A model generated the notes under the pieces. The model was given only the letters and a program-made list of their open reading frames with translations. It ran no database searches and had not been told where the DNA came from. From an uncultured Bacteroidia bacterium (GTDB lineage: Bacteria; Bacteroidota; Bacteroidia; Bacteroidales; F082), in assembly GCA_902800965.1 (NCBI GenBank), contig CADCGK010000006.1, forward strand, positions 115,277 to 179,276: 64,000 nt of DNA. Reading direction: 5' to 3'. Below, one piece after another: positions 8,392 through 16,943 of the stretch (position 1 is its first letter; every line of letters starts with the position of its first letter). The position numbers were made by a program, and so were the translations under genes.

Positions 8392-9576
8392 TTACACAGC
8401 AAGCAACACCAACAGTTGCGCTGTGAAGATTCGCAGGAACATGGTCAGCGGATAGACGGTGGCGTAACCCATATTAGGCAGTTTACAGCCTTCAGGTGCC
8501 ACGGTGTTGGCAAAAGCCAAGGTGGGCGGGTCGGTGTGAGATCCTCCGATGAAGCCCATCAGGGTATAATAGTTCATCTTCAGCACCAAGCGGCCGAAGA
8601 GCGTGATGATGATGGGCGGTACCATGGTAATGATGACACCATAAATGACCCACATATAATGCTCTTGAACTGTGGCGACGAATTGTCCTCCAGCGCTCAA
8701 TCCCACGCAGGCAAGGAACAGCGCGATGCCCACTTCGCGGAGCATCCACACGCCATGGCTGTCGGTGAATTCGGTGCTGAACCAGCCTTTTTTCACCCCC
8801 AGCCAACCGCCAATGATGGCGACCACCAATGGTCCACCAGCCAAACCTAGTTTGATGGGGGCTTTCATTCCAACGGGAATCGGGATGCTCCCCACAATGA
8901 CACCTAAAGCGATGATCACGAAGATTGGAATGAGGTTCACCTTGTGACGTTGTGTGATAGGAGTGGCCTGCTTTTCAGACTTGGAAGCCAATGCGTTTTC
9001 AGTGGCAGGTTCCTTGTTGAGGTCGATGCGGCAAAACGAACGAAGGAGGATACAGCTCACAATCATGCCTACTACGGCGAGGGGATAGGCGACGGCATAA
9101 CCGGCAGCCAGACGGTCGGCGCCACCTTCGATGCCTAGGTCATTGACAGCCTGCTGTGCTGCCGAGAGTCCGGGCGTGTTGGTGATGGCACCCGTATAAA
9201 CGCCCGCCATGTCGGCTAAGTCCTGATGGGCAACTTTGGCGATGATGACGGTGATCAACACACCCAAAGCCACGTTGACCAAGGCCATTAGGTTCATGGC
9301 CAGGCCGCCTTTTTTAAAGGAACGGAAAAAGCCGGGTCCCACTTGCAAACCCACGGCCACCACGAAGAGGATCAGGCCGAACTCTTTGACGATATGCAAC
9401 ATCTCCGGGTTAAGGGTGATGCCACAAGCGCTGAAGGCGATGCCTACAAAAAGCACCCAAGTGATGCCCAAGGAGATTTTGGCAATTTTGATCTTGCCTA
9501 ACAACAGGCCTAAAAAGATGGATAAGGCTAGATATAAAATGGTGGGCCCAACGCCCGAACCAGTGAAAAGGTTCAT
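8392..9576 (-). CDS. AspT/YidE-type putative transporter lacking TrkA-C domains
   Basis: A 394-residue polytopic membrane protein, started at MNLFTGSGVGPTI (the annotated frame is open 18 codons further). Two homologous membrane halves are visible, each with the duplicated AspT/YidE/YbjL signature: TGAITNTPGLSAAQQAV in the first and GFIGGSHTDPPTLAFANT in the second. Family members usually have about 550 residues with two RCK_C (TrkA-C) domains between the halves. Here only a hydrophilic linker of about 35 residues (KEPATENALASKSEKQ) joins them. Substrate unknown; aspartate:alanine exchange is known for the founding member only. It lies 19 bp after a small secreted protein, probably in the same operon. 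Confidence 0.8.
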   Translation of the reverse strand: MNLFTGSGVGPTILYLALSIFLGLLLGKIKIAKISLGITWVLFVGIAFSACGITLNPEMLHIVKEFGLILFVVAVGLQVGPGFFRSFKKGGLAMNLMALVNVALGVLITVIIAKVAHQDLADMAGVYTGAITNTPGLSAAQQAVNDLGIEGGADRLAAGYAVAYPLAVVGMIVSCILLRSFCRIDLNKEPATENALASKSEKQATPITQRHKVNLIPIFVIIALGVIVGSIPIPVGMKAPIKLGLAGGPLVVAIIGGWLGVKKGWFSTEFTDSHGVWMLREVGIALFLACVGLSAGGQFVATVQEHYMWVIYGVIITMVPPIIITLFGRLVLKMNYYTLMGFIGGSHTDPPTLAFANTVAPEGCKLPNMGYATVYPLTMFLRIFTAQLLVLLAV

Positions 9577-9595
9577 ATCAATGCAAAGTAAGAGG

Positions 9596-10120
9596 TTAAT
9601 GTTCCATGTCGTAAATCTCCATGGTGCCACCTATTCTCGAATTGATTGTTTCAGAATCCCAAGAACTGTCAAATTCGTCAAACCCAAGGTCGGATTGCAC
9701 GCTGATGAGATAATTGCTACCGAAAATGGTGATTGTGGCATATTTGATAAATTCGCCACTCTCGTCATACACCTGCAATTCCAAGGTTCCAGTGGCTTTT
9801 TCAATGTCGAAAGACTCGATCTGGTACTTCCGTTTTTTTAATGGTTTGATGATGGTGACGGTCGCATAATCAGGTGTAATATCGATAACGAAGTTCGTGA
9901 TTTCTTCCTTTAGCTCACAATTGACCAGCTCGTTCTTGTCATTGATTGTGCAAGTGGTGGTAGCAATGCACTTGTAAACAGATTGTCTGGTTAAATCAGA
10001 AGAGTACGATGGTGATCCTGGATTTGTCGGTGTTACAATTATTTGAGCTTGTGCAAGGTCTCCCATGGCAAAGATCAATGTAAACAGTGCGAAGACTATC
10101 AGTAATGCTATTTTTTTCAT
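9596..10120 (-). CDS. Hypothetical secreted protein
   Basis: A 174-residue protein starting MKKIALLIVFALFTLIF with a signal peptide ending at AQAQ; the open frame extends upstream into the terminator and tRNA region and that part is not coding. The mature part is beta-rich (VDITPDYATVTIIKPLKKRKY, QVYDESGEFIKYATITIFG). I do not recognise a family. It is followed 19 bp later by the AspT-like transporter. A near-consensus box (TATTATTG) lies about 35 bp upstream. Confidence 0.6.
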   Translation of the reverse strand: MKKIALLIVFALFTLIFAMGDLAQAQIIVTPTNPGSPSYSSDLTRQSVYKCIATTTCTINDKNELVNCELKEEITNFVIDITPDYATVTIIKPLKKRKYQIESFDIEKATGTLELQVYDESGEFIKYATITIFGSNYLISVQSDLGFDEFDSSWDSETINSRIGGTMEIYDMEH

Positions 10121-10191
10121 GATAGAGTGGTTTGCTATTTGTTTGAAGTTGCAATAATAGTCATTTTTTTTGATAAAACCACAGGTTACAA

Positions 10192-10220
10192 AAAAAGCCG
10201 TTGGATCCCAACGGCTTTTT
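10192..10220 (-). terminator. Rho-independent terminator of tRNA-Lys
   Basis: Perfect 13-bp stem AAAAAGCCGTTGG / CCAACGGCTTTTT with a 3-nt loop, with a T tract on the minus strand. It begins 6 bp past the tRNA 3' end. Confidence 0.9.
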
Positions 10221-10225
10221 GGCTG

Positions 10226-10298
10226 TACTCCCGCAGGGGGTCGAACCCTGGACACCCTGATTAAGAGTCAGGTGCTCTACCAACTGAGCTACGGAAGC
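10226..10298 (-). tRNA. tRNA-Lys (anticodon CTT)
   Basis: A 73-nt cloverleaf on the minus strand: acceptor GCTTCCG/CGGGAGT (two G:U type pairs), D arm GCTC AGTTGGTA GAGC, anticodon stem CCTGA/TCAGG with loop CTCTTAA (anticodon CTT, reads AAG), T arm CAGGG TTCGACC CCCTG and discriminator A. CCA is not encoded. It has its own promoter box and a terminator. Confidence 0.95.
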
Positions 10299-10312
10299 AT
10301 CGTTTGCGACTG

Positions 10313-10320
10313 CAAAAGTA
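10313..10320 (-). promoter_or_regulatory. TACTTTTG promoter box of tRNA-Lys
   Basis: TAnnTTTG box 15 bp upstream of the tRNA 5' end on the same strand. Confidence 0.65.
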
Positions 10321-10389
10321 CAACCTTTTTTCATTTTGGCAATGATTTTTTCGAATTATTTTCTCCCTTCTTCTCTAAATCATTGTTAA

Positions 10390-13300
10390 TCACTTGATTA
10401 TTATTTTTTCTGTGTGAATATTCCCTTCATGCATGATGGAAATGAAATAGATACCTTTCTGATAGGCACTCAAATCAATGGTTGCCTCAGCTTGGGCGAC
10501 CCTTGAAAGGACCAACTGACCCAACAAGTTGTGGACGCGGAATTCGAACGTTGTGGGATAATCTGCCGAAAGGTGAATCAGTCCGTTGGATGGGTTGGGA
10601 TAGACAGAGAACGAATTGTGGTTTTCGCTGACATTCACGTAATGATGCATCACTACGTGGATATTGAAGTCGATAGACTGTCCATCGCTGAAGGCTCTTA
10701 GCGTAAGATCCGCAACAGCCTCTTCATTGACTTGACGGTTGAGCGTCAGGGTCTTGCCTGTGAGTGTAGCTGAAAGCGCAGCTTCATTGGAGTTGGAGAT
10801 CAAAGAATACACGATGGCTTCGTCGTCATCATCAGGGTCGGAGGCCACACCGTTGAGGTTGACATCGATGCTTTGTGGGAACAAATCAAATGTGACGTCT
10901 TCCACTGGATTGGCGATATAGGGCGGGAGGTCGGGCGTTGCAGGACCAGCACCATTGAAGTCATCCATGCAGAAATAAGCAGGGGTGATCATTCCGTAGT
11001 TGTCGTTTTTCGAAGATGAAAGACTGAACGAGATGCTGGCCACCGGTCCAAGTGGACTGAGGTCGAACCACTCCCAGGTGTCCAGTATGTAATCGTCGTC
11101 ATGGTTGCTGAAACGGTAGTCGGCAAGATAGAAGTCAAGTGTTCCGACAGTTTGACCTCCGGCGTTTTTACCGGTGGCTGTGAGTTTGAACCAGTCGGGA
11201 TCATTGCCGCTGGTGCCGCCGAATGGCGTGGCAGTGGCATCGCCATTGAGCATGTTCTGGTAAGCCCATAGGTTATTGGTAACGTAGCATCCCGATACGG
11301 TTTGTACGCTGTTGTCGGCGGCATGGACATCGGTTTGTGCACCATAGGAGTATGCTACCGCATATTGCGCCGAGCCGTCATAACCGGCACCTGTTGCTGC
11401 CGTGTATTGGGCATCCAAACCGCTTTGCGACAAATCGGTGTGGTTCGAAGCGGTGAAACCGCCCCAGAAATAGCTTGAGTAATAGTTGGTGAAGTACCAT
11501 CCGCCGCTGAACATCTCGTTGTCGCCCTCTTCACCTTGCCAGTAACCAGCTGAACCGAGGGTGACATCCTCGAAGGTGGCTGTTCCGAGACCGATGACGA
11601 CTTCGTCACCTGACACCAGGACTTCCATATCTACTTGTTTGCCGTTGCTGGTGGCGCGGATCACCATGGTTTTGTTGGTGAAGGCGTTCGGGGTGTTGCG
11701 GATGACGGTCAGCACGAAGCTGTTGTACAAGGCGTTGACTTCAGAGGGGCATGACAGCACGCTGATCTCGATCAAGGCGTTGTTGTTGTCGGGATCGTCG
11801 AAGGTGTTGGTGAGGTTGAAGTTCAGCGACTGTGGGAACTCGGTAAAGTGGATGGGGTCCAAAGGATTGGCCACTACAGGTGGAAGGTCTTCTGCGACGC
11901 ATGACACGGAGAAGGTGGTTTCTACCATTTGGCCGTTGCTGGTAGCTCTCAACGTGATGGTCGCATTTCCACCATCGGAAAGCATACGTTGGAGTGTCAA
12001 GGTGCGGTTGCTCAGCACAGCACTGACCAGATCGGGGTTGCTGTTGGAGACCAATTCGATGACGATATCTTCATCGGGGTCGTCAGGATCCGTGAAAGTA
12101 TTGCTCAGGTCGATGGTCTGGCTGGCAGGATAGACCTCAAACACCACATCGCTGATGGGGTTGGCCACGATGGGAGGCAAGTTGACTCCTTGTACATATT
12201 CGTCTGCTCCGGCACAGGGAGTCGTGGAACGAGGCTCATTGTCGATGTCGGTGGTCACATAGTCCAAAGGATGTGCCACGGTGATTCCGTCGATGCTGGT
12301 GATGTGCAGATCGTTGTCGCCCACAAACTGAGGAGTGCAGAGTGCCGAATGGGTATCGAAGCCTGTAGCGGCAGTCCAGTCAGCTAAGGTGGCGCAATCT
12401 GTAGTTGTAAATCTGCCAACATTCTCGCCAGCATACAAAATGCGGTTGTAGTCACAAAAACGTTCCGTTGCATTTTGTTGAAAACGGAATACATATCCAG
12501 CGGTCTCGTTGACAAGTAGATTGTTGTACATGAATAAGTTAGACCAGTTTTTATCGACATACATCAGCCCACAATTGCCACTTCCGGAGCATCTCACGGT
12601 ATTGTTTGCAAAATAGACATAGCTGCTGTTGCTGTCGTCCAACTCACAGCACCATGATGTGTTGACATTACTCACCAGATTGACAATGTTGTTCCTGATA
12701 ATGATAGGTTCGTCGGCCGTTCCCATGGCTGGGCGTGTCTCGAAGACGGTGGCGTAGTTTGAGTTACGCGTCACGTTCATCACATTGTTTTCAATAACGC
12801 AATTGTAACGGATGCGCAGGAGATCCATAGCGTGGTAATTGCTTAATACGTCGTGGGTGTGATTGGTGATCGTGTTGCCACGGACAATGGCATGGTCGGT
12901 GAAAGAGATATAGACACCTTTAAAGGATTGGTCGGTGAAAACGCAGTTTTCCACCAAGAGACCATCGTTGAGTGTATAGATGTTGTGGCCTTGGTAGTAC
13001 AATCCGATGTAACCATTGATGAAGTCGCAGTCCACAAATTCGTTGTTGAGGTCGATCCATTCTCCACTGGCACGATACACAAGGTCTTTGCCGTTGTCGA
13101 GGCTGGTATTTGACACGGCTCCAACGAGGTGCAGGTTGTGAAAATGGTTGCCAGTGTTTCCGTTGAGCAGTCTCACGAGAACTGCATTGGCGGTCGAAGT
13201 GGAGGTGATGGTCATGTTCTCGAAGGTCACGTAATCAGTGCCGTTGAGGGTAAGCATGGCGTTGTCGGTGTATCCGGCATTGCCTGTAAGGACCACCTGT

Positions 13301-13578
13301 TGGTTGTCGGCCCCCATACCCCTAAAGGTGATTCTGTTGGTCTCGCTGGCTCCGTCGATGATCGTCAAGGTGACATACTCTTCAAAGGTTCCTGGCGCAA
13401 TCTCAAAGAGGACCGGTCCGGAGACACCCTGTTCTGTCAATGCGGCAGCTGCAGCACTTAGCGTGGTGTAGTCGGGGTTTTGCGAGGCATTGTTGCTGAT
13501 GGTGTAAGTGCCCGAAAGCTGGGCGTTTGCGAAGGTCGCTAGCACGAGCGATACGACTAAAAATAAATATCTTTTCAT
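10390..13578 (-). CDS. Secreted beta-helix / Ig-like / DUF4465 protein with T9SS sorting domain
   Basis: A 1062-residue protein with a signal peptide (MKRYLFLVVSLVLATFANAQ). Residues of about 60-430 form a right-handed parallel beta-helix (repeated short turns such as FENMTITST, VENCVFTDQSFKG, IENNVMNVT). Two Ig/cadherin-like repeats follow, each starting VANPI/VANPL and holding a DPDD/DPDN motif. Next come a DUF4465 domain (about 672-880: FSGGWYFTNYYSSYFWGGF and WEWFDLSPLG), a third Ig-like repeat (IANPVEDVTF) and a type A sorting domain (FSVYPNPSNGLIHL to KIIIK). It is probably surface-attached through T9SS. The start lies 6 bp after the marC-like stop, so it is the last gene of the riboswitch-led operon. 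Confidence 0.85.
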   Translation of the reverse strand: MKRYLFLVVSLVLATFANAQLSGTYTISNNASQNPDYTTLSAAAAALTEQGVSGPVLFEIAPGTFEEYVTLTIIDGASETNRITFRGMGADNQQVVLTGNAGYTDNAMLTLNGTDYVTFENMTITSTSTANAVLVRLLNGNTGNHFHNLHLVGAVSNTSLDNGKDLVYRASGEWIDLNNEFVDCDFINGYIGLYYQGHNIYTLNDGLLVENCVFTDQSFKGVYISFTDHAIVRGNTITNHTHDVLSNYHAMDLLRIRYNCVIENNVMNVTRNSNYATVFETRPAMGTADEPIIIRNNIVNLVSNVNTSWCCELDDSNSSYVYFANNTVRCSGSGNCGLMYVDKNWSNLFMYNNLLVNETAGYVFRFQQNATERFCDYNRILYAGENVGRFTTTDCATLADWTAATGFDTHSALCTPQFVGDNDLHITSIDGITVAHPLDYVTTDIDNEPRSTTPCAGADEYVQGVNLPPIVANPISDVVFEVYPASQTIDLSNTFTDPDDPDEDIVIELVSNSNPDLVSAVLSNRTLTLQRMLSDGGNATITLRATSNGQMVETTFSVSCVAEDLPPVVANPLDPIHFTEFPQSLNFNLTNTFDDPDNNNALIEISVLSCPSEVNALYNSFVLTVIRNTPNAFTNKTMVIRATSNGKQVDMEVLVSGDEVVIGLGTATFEDVTLGSAGYWQGEEGDNEMFSGGWYFTNYYSSYFWGGFTASNHTDLSQSGLDAQYTAATGAGYDGSAQYAVAYSYGAQTDVHAADNSVQTVSGCYVTNNLWAYQNMLNGDATATPFGGTSGNDPDWFKLTATGKNAGGQTVGTLDFYLADYRFSNHDDDYILDTWEWFDLSPLGPVASISFSLSSSKNDNYGMITPAYFCMDDFNGAGPATPDLPPYIANPVEDVTFDLFPQSIDVNLNGVASDPDDDDEAIVYSLISNSNEAALSATLTGKTLTLNRQVNEEAVADLTLRAFSDGQSIDFNIHVVMHHYVNVSENHNSFSVYPNPSNGLIHLSADYPTTFEFRVHNLLGQLVLSRVAQAEATIDLSAYQKGIYFISIMHEGNIHTEKIIIK

Positions 13579-13584
13579 GGTGGA

Positions 13585-14187
13585 TTAATGGATTCTTGGT
13601 ACTTGAGAAATGATGGCGAAAATATTGTTGACGAACATATTCACGGCGATAGCCAATAGGATGACGCCGAAAAACTTACGAAGGATGAAGATCAGGTTTT
13701 CGCCCAACAGCTTTCGGATTCGGTCGAGTTGACTGATGACGATGTAGTCCAAAAGGATGTTAAGCAGCAATCCGATGAGGATATTGATGACTGCATAGTC
13801 GGCACGCAGTGAGAGAAGAGCCGTCAGCGCACCGGGACCGGCGATCAGTGGGAAGGCGATAGGCACGATGCTGGCGCCGCTTTTGCCTCCTTCGTTCTTG
13901 ATGATCTCGCGACCGAGAATCATCTCCACTGCCAGGATGAAGAGCACGAATGCGCCTGCAACTGCAAACGAGGCGGCATCGATGCCGAAAAGTCTTAGCA
14001 GGGCGTCTCCAGCGAAGAAGAAAGCTAGAAATAGTCCCAAAGCCGTCAGGCAGGCTTGTCCCGCTTTGATGGTTTTGTTTTGTTCTTTCATGCTCACAAA
14101 GATCGGAATCGACCCAAAGATATCGATGATGGCAGCCATTACGATGAAGGAGCTGAAAATCTCTACTAAATTTATGCTTCCGAACAT
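13585..14187 (-). CDS. MarC-family integral membrane protein
   Basis: A 200-residue protein with six predicted membrane segments and the MarC signatures DIFGSIPIFVSM near the N-terminus and PIAFPLIAGPGALTALL in the middle. The function of MarC proteins is unsettled. It lies 3 bp after the CoA-transferase and 6 bp before the beta-helix protein, so all three are probably co-transcribed under the second cobalamin riboswitch. Confidence 0.88.
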   Translation of the reverse strand: MFGSINLVEIFSSFIVMAAIIDIFGSIPIFVSMKEQNKTIKAGQACLTALGLFLAFFFAGDALLRLFGIDAASFAVAGAFVLFILAVEMILGREIIKNEGGKSGASIVPIAFPLIAGPGALTALLSLRADYAVINILIGLLLNILLDYIVISQLDRIRKLLGENLIFILRKFFGVILLAIAVNMFVNNIFAIISQVPRIH

Positions 14188-14190
14188 AGG

Positions 14191-15507
14191 TTAAACGATG
14201 CTATTCCATAGATAATGAAAATGTGGTCCGAAACGCTTGAAAGCGGCTTCGTCGAGCATCTCCTGGAACTGGGGATGGGCCACAGAGATGATTAATTTCG
14301 CTCTTTCCTGTAACGAACGGCCGTACAGGTTTACGGCTCCATATTCGGTGACGAACCAGTGGATGTGGTTGCGCGTGGTGACGGCACCTGAGCCTAAGTC
14401 AAGAGTAGGCACGATTTTGTTGATACCCTTGCGTGTGGTGGAAGGCATGGCGATGATGGCTTTGCCGCCTTTGGAACGCGATGCGCCATAGACGTAATCA
14501 ATCTGTCCACCTACTCCAGAATAGATGCGCTCACCCAAGGAGTCGGCACACACCTGTCCCGACAGGTCGATCTGAATGCCCGAGTTGATGGAAGTCATCT
14601 TGGGTTGTTGTGCGATGATGAAAGGATCGTTGGTGTATTCCACGTCCATTAGCAGCACTTCATGGTTTCCGTCGATGAAGTTATAGATTTTTTGTGAACC
14701 CATCACGAAGGTGGAGACGATCTTTCCTTTGTTGAGCTTCTTGTTGTTGCCCGTGATGACACCTTCCTTCACCAGCGGCAAGATGCCATCGGAGAACATC
14801 TCAGTGTGGATGCCGATATCTTTGTGGTTGTGCAGGCACGACAGGATGGCGTTCGGAATGGAGCCAATGCCCATCTGCAGGCAGGCACCGTCTTCGATCA
14901 ATTCGGCGCAATAGCGTCCGATGGTTTTCTCCACTTCATTTGGATCGGGCATATCGACGGTGAGCAATGGGGTGTCGTCTTCAACAAAAACATTGATTCG
15001 GCTGATGTGAACCAACGCATCGCCGAAGGTACGTGGCACGTGTTTGTTGACCACGGCGATGACAAATTCGGCACTTTCCATGGCGGCCAAGGTAGCATCG
15101 ACAGAAGAACCTAACGACACATAGCCAAATTTGTCAGGTGGACATACTTGGATCATGGCGACGTTACACTTGATATAACGTTCGCGATAAAGCTTGGAGG
15201 TCTCTCCGAGAAAGACGGGGATGTAGTCGGCCAATCCTTTTTGGACACTCTCACGCACGTTGGCACCGACGAAGAAGGCGTTGTGCTGGAAGATGCCCTC
15301 AAATTCAGGGTTGACATAAGGCGCTGCCCCCTCGGTGTGAAGGTGGTGGATATAGACGTTTTTCAATTCACCCGCACGACCTCGGTCGCAAAGGGCTTTT
15401 ACTAAACATTGTGGTACGTTGGAGACCGAGCTGATATGCACGTGGTCGCCCGACTTGATGACTTTTACGGCTTCTTCAGCCGTAACTGGTTGATACTGTT
15501 TTCTCAT
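14191..15507 (-). CDS. Acetyl-CoA hydrolase/transferase family CoA-transferase
   Basis: A 438-residue enzyme with both halves of the class I acetyl-CoA hydrolase/transferase fold: N-terminal SGDHVHISSVSNVPQCLVKAL and C-terminal GVGGQIDYVYGASRSKGGKAI, plus the family's TRNHIHWFVTEYGAVNLYG block. The conserved glutamate is probably the one in HTEMFSDGI. Members move CoA between acetate, propionate, succinate or 4-hydroxybutyrate. A cobalamin riboswitch directly upstream suggests a link to the B12-dependent methylmalonyl-CoA route to propionate, for example propionyl-CoA:succinate CoA-transferase. That link is inference from context. First gene of the operon with marC and the beta-helix protein. 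Confidence 0.88.
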   Translation of the reverse strand: MRKQYQPVTAEEAVKVIKSGDHVHISSVSNVPQCLVKALCDRGRAGELKNVYIHHLHTEGAAPYVNPEFEGIFQHNAFFVGANVRESVQKGLADYIPVFLGETSKLYRERYIKCNVAMIQVCPPDKFGYVSLGSSVDATLAAMESAEFVIAVVNKHVPRTFGDALVHISRINVFVEDDTPLLTVDMPDPNEVEKTIGRYCAELIEDGACLQMGIGSIPNAILSCLHNHKDIGIHTEMFSDGILPLVKEGVITGNNKKLNKGKIVSTFVMGSQKIYNFIDGNHEVLLMDVEYTNDPFIIAQQPKMTSINSGIQIDLSGQVCADSLGERIYSGVGGQIDYVYGASRSKGGKAIIAMPSTTRKGINKIVPTLDLGSGAVTTRNHIHWFVTEYGAVNLYGRSLQERAKLIISVAHPQFQEMLDEAAFKRFGPHFHYLWNSIV

Positions 15508-15547
15508 TTTTTCACTAACTCTTGTTCCCGAAAGTTGTTTATTATAC

Positions 15548-15707
15548 GGAAACGGGCAGGTCTTCTGGCTTGTTCAAATCCGCAACGTCTTCCCGATAAC
15601 GAATATCAGTGACTTGGTGCGCGGACTCATGCTGAACTTACAGCTACGGGCATAGCTCCTGATTTACACAGGATTCCCTATTAATCTTCGGTGAAGAACC
15701 CGAATCC
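15548..15707 (-). ncRNA. Cobalamin riboswitch upstream of the CoA-transferase operon
   Basis: Minus-strand order: P1 left arm (15707-15699), TTAATAGGGAATC, GTGTAAATCAGGAGCT, GCCCGTAGCTGTAA, the B12-box core AGTCACTGATATTCG, GGGAAGACG, then AGCCAGAAGACCTGCC and the P1 right arm (15556-15548). The 'CGCAACTGTAA'-like and 'AGTCACTG' blocks follow the other common cobalamin aptamer variant, distinct from the one at 8.1-8.3 kb. The ATG of the CoA-transferase is 40 nt past the aptamer, close enough for control of ribosome access. Confidence 0.9.
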
Positions 15708-15712
15708 GGCGG

Positions 15713-15720
15713 CAAAGATA
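15713..15720 (-). promoter_or_regulatory. TATCTTTG promoter box of the second riboswitch
   Basis: TAnnTTTG box located 6 bp upstream of the riboswitch P1 stem, between it and the end of the flavodoxin-type gene at 15735. Confidence 0.75.
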
Positions 15721-15734
15721 GTAAAAAAAACTAG

Positions 15735-16271
15735 TTAACACTTTTTCCCCATCTCAAATGCCTCTTCCAGCTTGGTGTTTCCGACAATCTCTTTCGGAGC
15801 GCCCACACCGCCGCAGAAGATGTGGCCTTTAAGACTTGACTTGCCGTAGCAGTCGATCCAGCCTGTGAGACCGCTCTCGGCGCGCTTCGGCACGAACTCC
15901 TCATTCTCGGCAGCGGTGGTCAGCAAATAGATGTCACGGAACTTGTAATCCTTGGGGTACATCGCGTTCATGCGGTCGATGAGGGTCTTCATCTGGCCGC
16001 TCATCTCGTAATAGTAGATGGGCGTGGCCCAACAGACCACATCGGCGTTGAGCACGCTCTCCATAATGGCCGGTACATCATCCTTGATGACGCAGGCTCC
16101 CGTCTTTTGGCACGACAGGCAGCCGATGCAAAACTTGATTTCCTTGCCTCTCAGCGAGATGAGTTCCACTTGATGCCCGGCGGCTTCCGCGCCCTTGGCA
16201 AACTGCTCCGCTAAAGCGTGGCTGTTCGAGCCGGGGCGGAGACTGGTTGAGATTACGATTACTTTTTTCAT
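15735..16271 (-). CDS. NADPH-dependent FMN reductase / iron-sulfur flavoprotein family
   Basis: A 178-residue flavodoxin-fold protein. The FMN phosphate loop is STSLRPGSNSHALAE near the N-terminus. The cysteine pattern FCIGCLSCQKTGACVIKDD is that of the NAD(P)H-dependent FMN reductase / iron-sulfur flavoprotein group, and ATPIYYYEMSGQMKTLIDR binds the flavin ring. Likely a cytoplasmic quinone or electrophile reductase; substrate unknown. It follows a paralogue by 9 bp and shares its promoter. Confidence 0.82.
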   Translation of the reverse strand: MKKVIVISTSLRPGSNSHALAEQFAKGAEAAGHQVELISLRGKEIKFCIGCLSCQKTGACVIKDDVPAIMESVLNADVVCWATPIYYYEMSGQMKTLIDRMNAMYPKDYKFRDIYLLTTAAENEEFVPKRAESGLTGWIDCYGKSSLKGHIFCGGVGAPKEIVGNTKLEEAFEMGKKC

Positions 16272-16280
16272 AGCTAAGAC

Positions 16281-16898
16281 TTATCGTATGAAATTGGTGT
16301 ATTTCGTCTCTTCCTTTTTGGGCAATCCGTTGCGCTCGCGCTCGGCGGAGATGGCGCGCATAAGGAAGGCCATGTTGCGGCCCAAGATGTGCATGATTTG
16401 CACGCCTTCTTCATCTTTCATCACGTCTTCAGCGGAGTGGCCATGCACCATGTTCCAATAGCGGCTGCTCGCGATGGGCATCTCGCTGATGGTAAAATAT
16501 TTGTTGAGTCGGTCGAAGGCTGCTGTGGTACCGCCACGTCGTGCCGAGACGACGGCCGCGCCCACTTTCATCCGCTTGTCGAACGGTGTGCTGAAAAACA
16601 GGCGGTCGAGCAGGTTGGTGAGCGTTCCGTTGGGGCCGGCGTAATACACTGGCGAGCCGACCACTAGGCCGTCGGCTTGTTCAAACTTGGGTGCAACTTC
16701 GTTCACCATGTCGTTGAACACGCAATGCCCCAATTCGGCGCACTTGCCACAGGCGATGCAGCCACGAATGTCTTTGTTGCCAATATGAACGATTCCGGTT
16801 TCTATACCATTCTTCTGTAATTCTTCCGCCACGATGCTCAAGGCGGTGAAGGTGCAGCCGTTGGCGTGTGGGCTGCCGTTGATAAGGAGTGCTTTCAT
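16281..16898 (-). CDS. NAD(P)H-dependent oxidoreductase, flavodoxin family
   Basis: A 205-residue paralogue of the next gene, with loop NGSPHANGCTFTALS, cysteine motif CIACGKCAELGHCVFND, and GSPVYYAGPNGTLTNLLDR at the flavin site. The two genes are 9 bp apart and form a two-gene operon behind the box at 16916-16923. The C-terminal helix (MRAISAERERNGLPKKEE) is typical of longer members. Substrate unknown. Confidence 0.82.
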   Translation of the reverse strand: MKALLINGSPHANGCTFTALSIVAEELQKNGIETGIVHIGNKDIRGCIACGKCAELGHCVFNDMVNEVAPKFEQADGLVVGSPVYYAGPNGTLTNLLDRLFFSTPFDKRMKVGAAVVSARRGGTTAAFDRLNKYFTISEMPIASSRYWNMVHGHSAEDVMKDEEGVQIMHILGRNMAFLMRAISAERERNGLPKKEETKYTNFIR

Positions 16899-16915
16899 TT
16901 GTGATTATTTTGCTG

Positions 16916-16923
16916 CAAAGGTA
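16916..16923 (-). promoter_or_regulatory. TACCTTTG promoter box of the flavodoxin pair
   Basis: TAnnTTTG box 18 bp upstream of the ATG at 16898. Confidence 0.65.
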
Positions 16924-16943
16924 TGAAAAACTGAAATCTTCAT

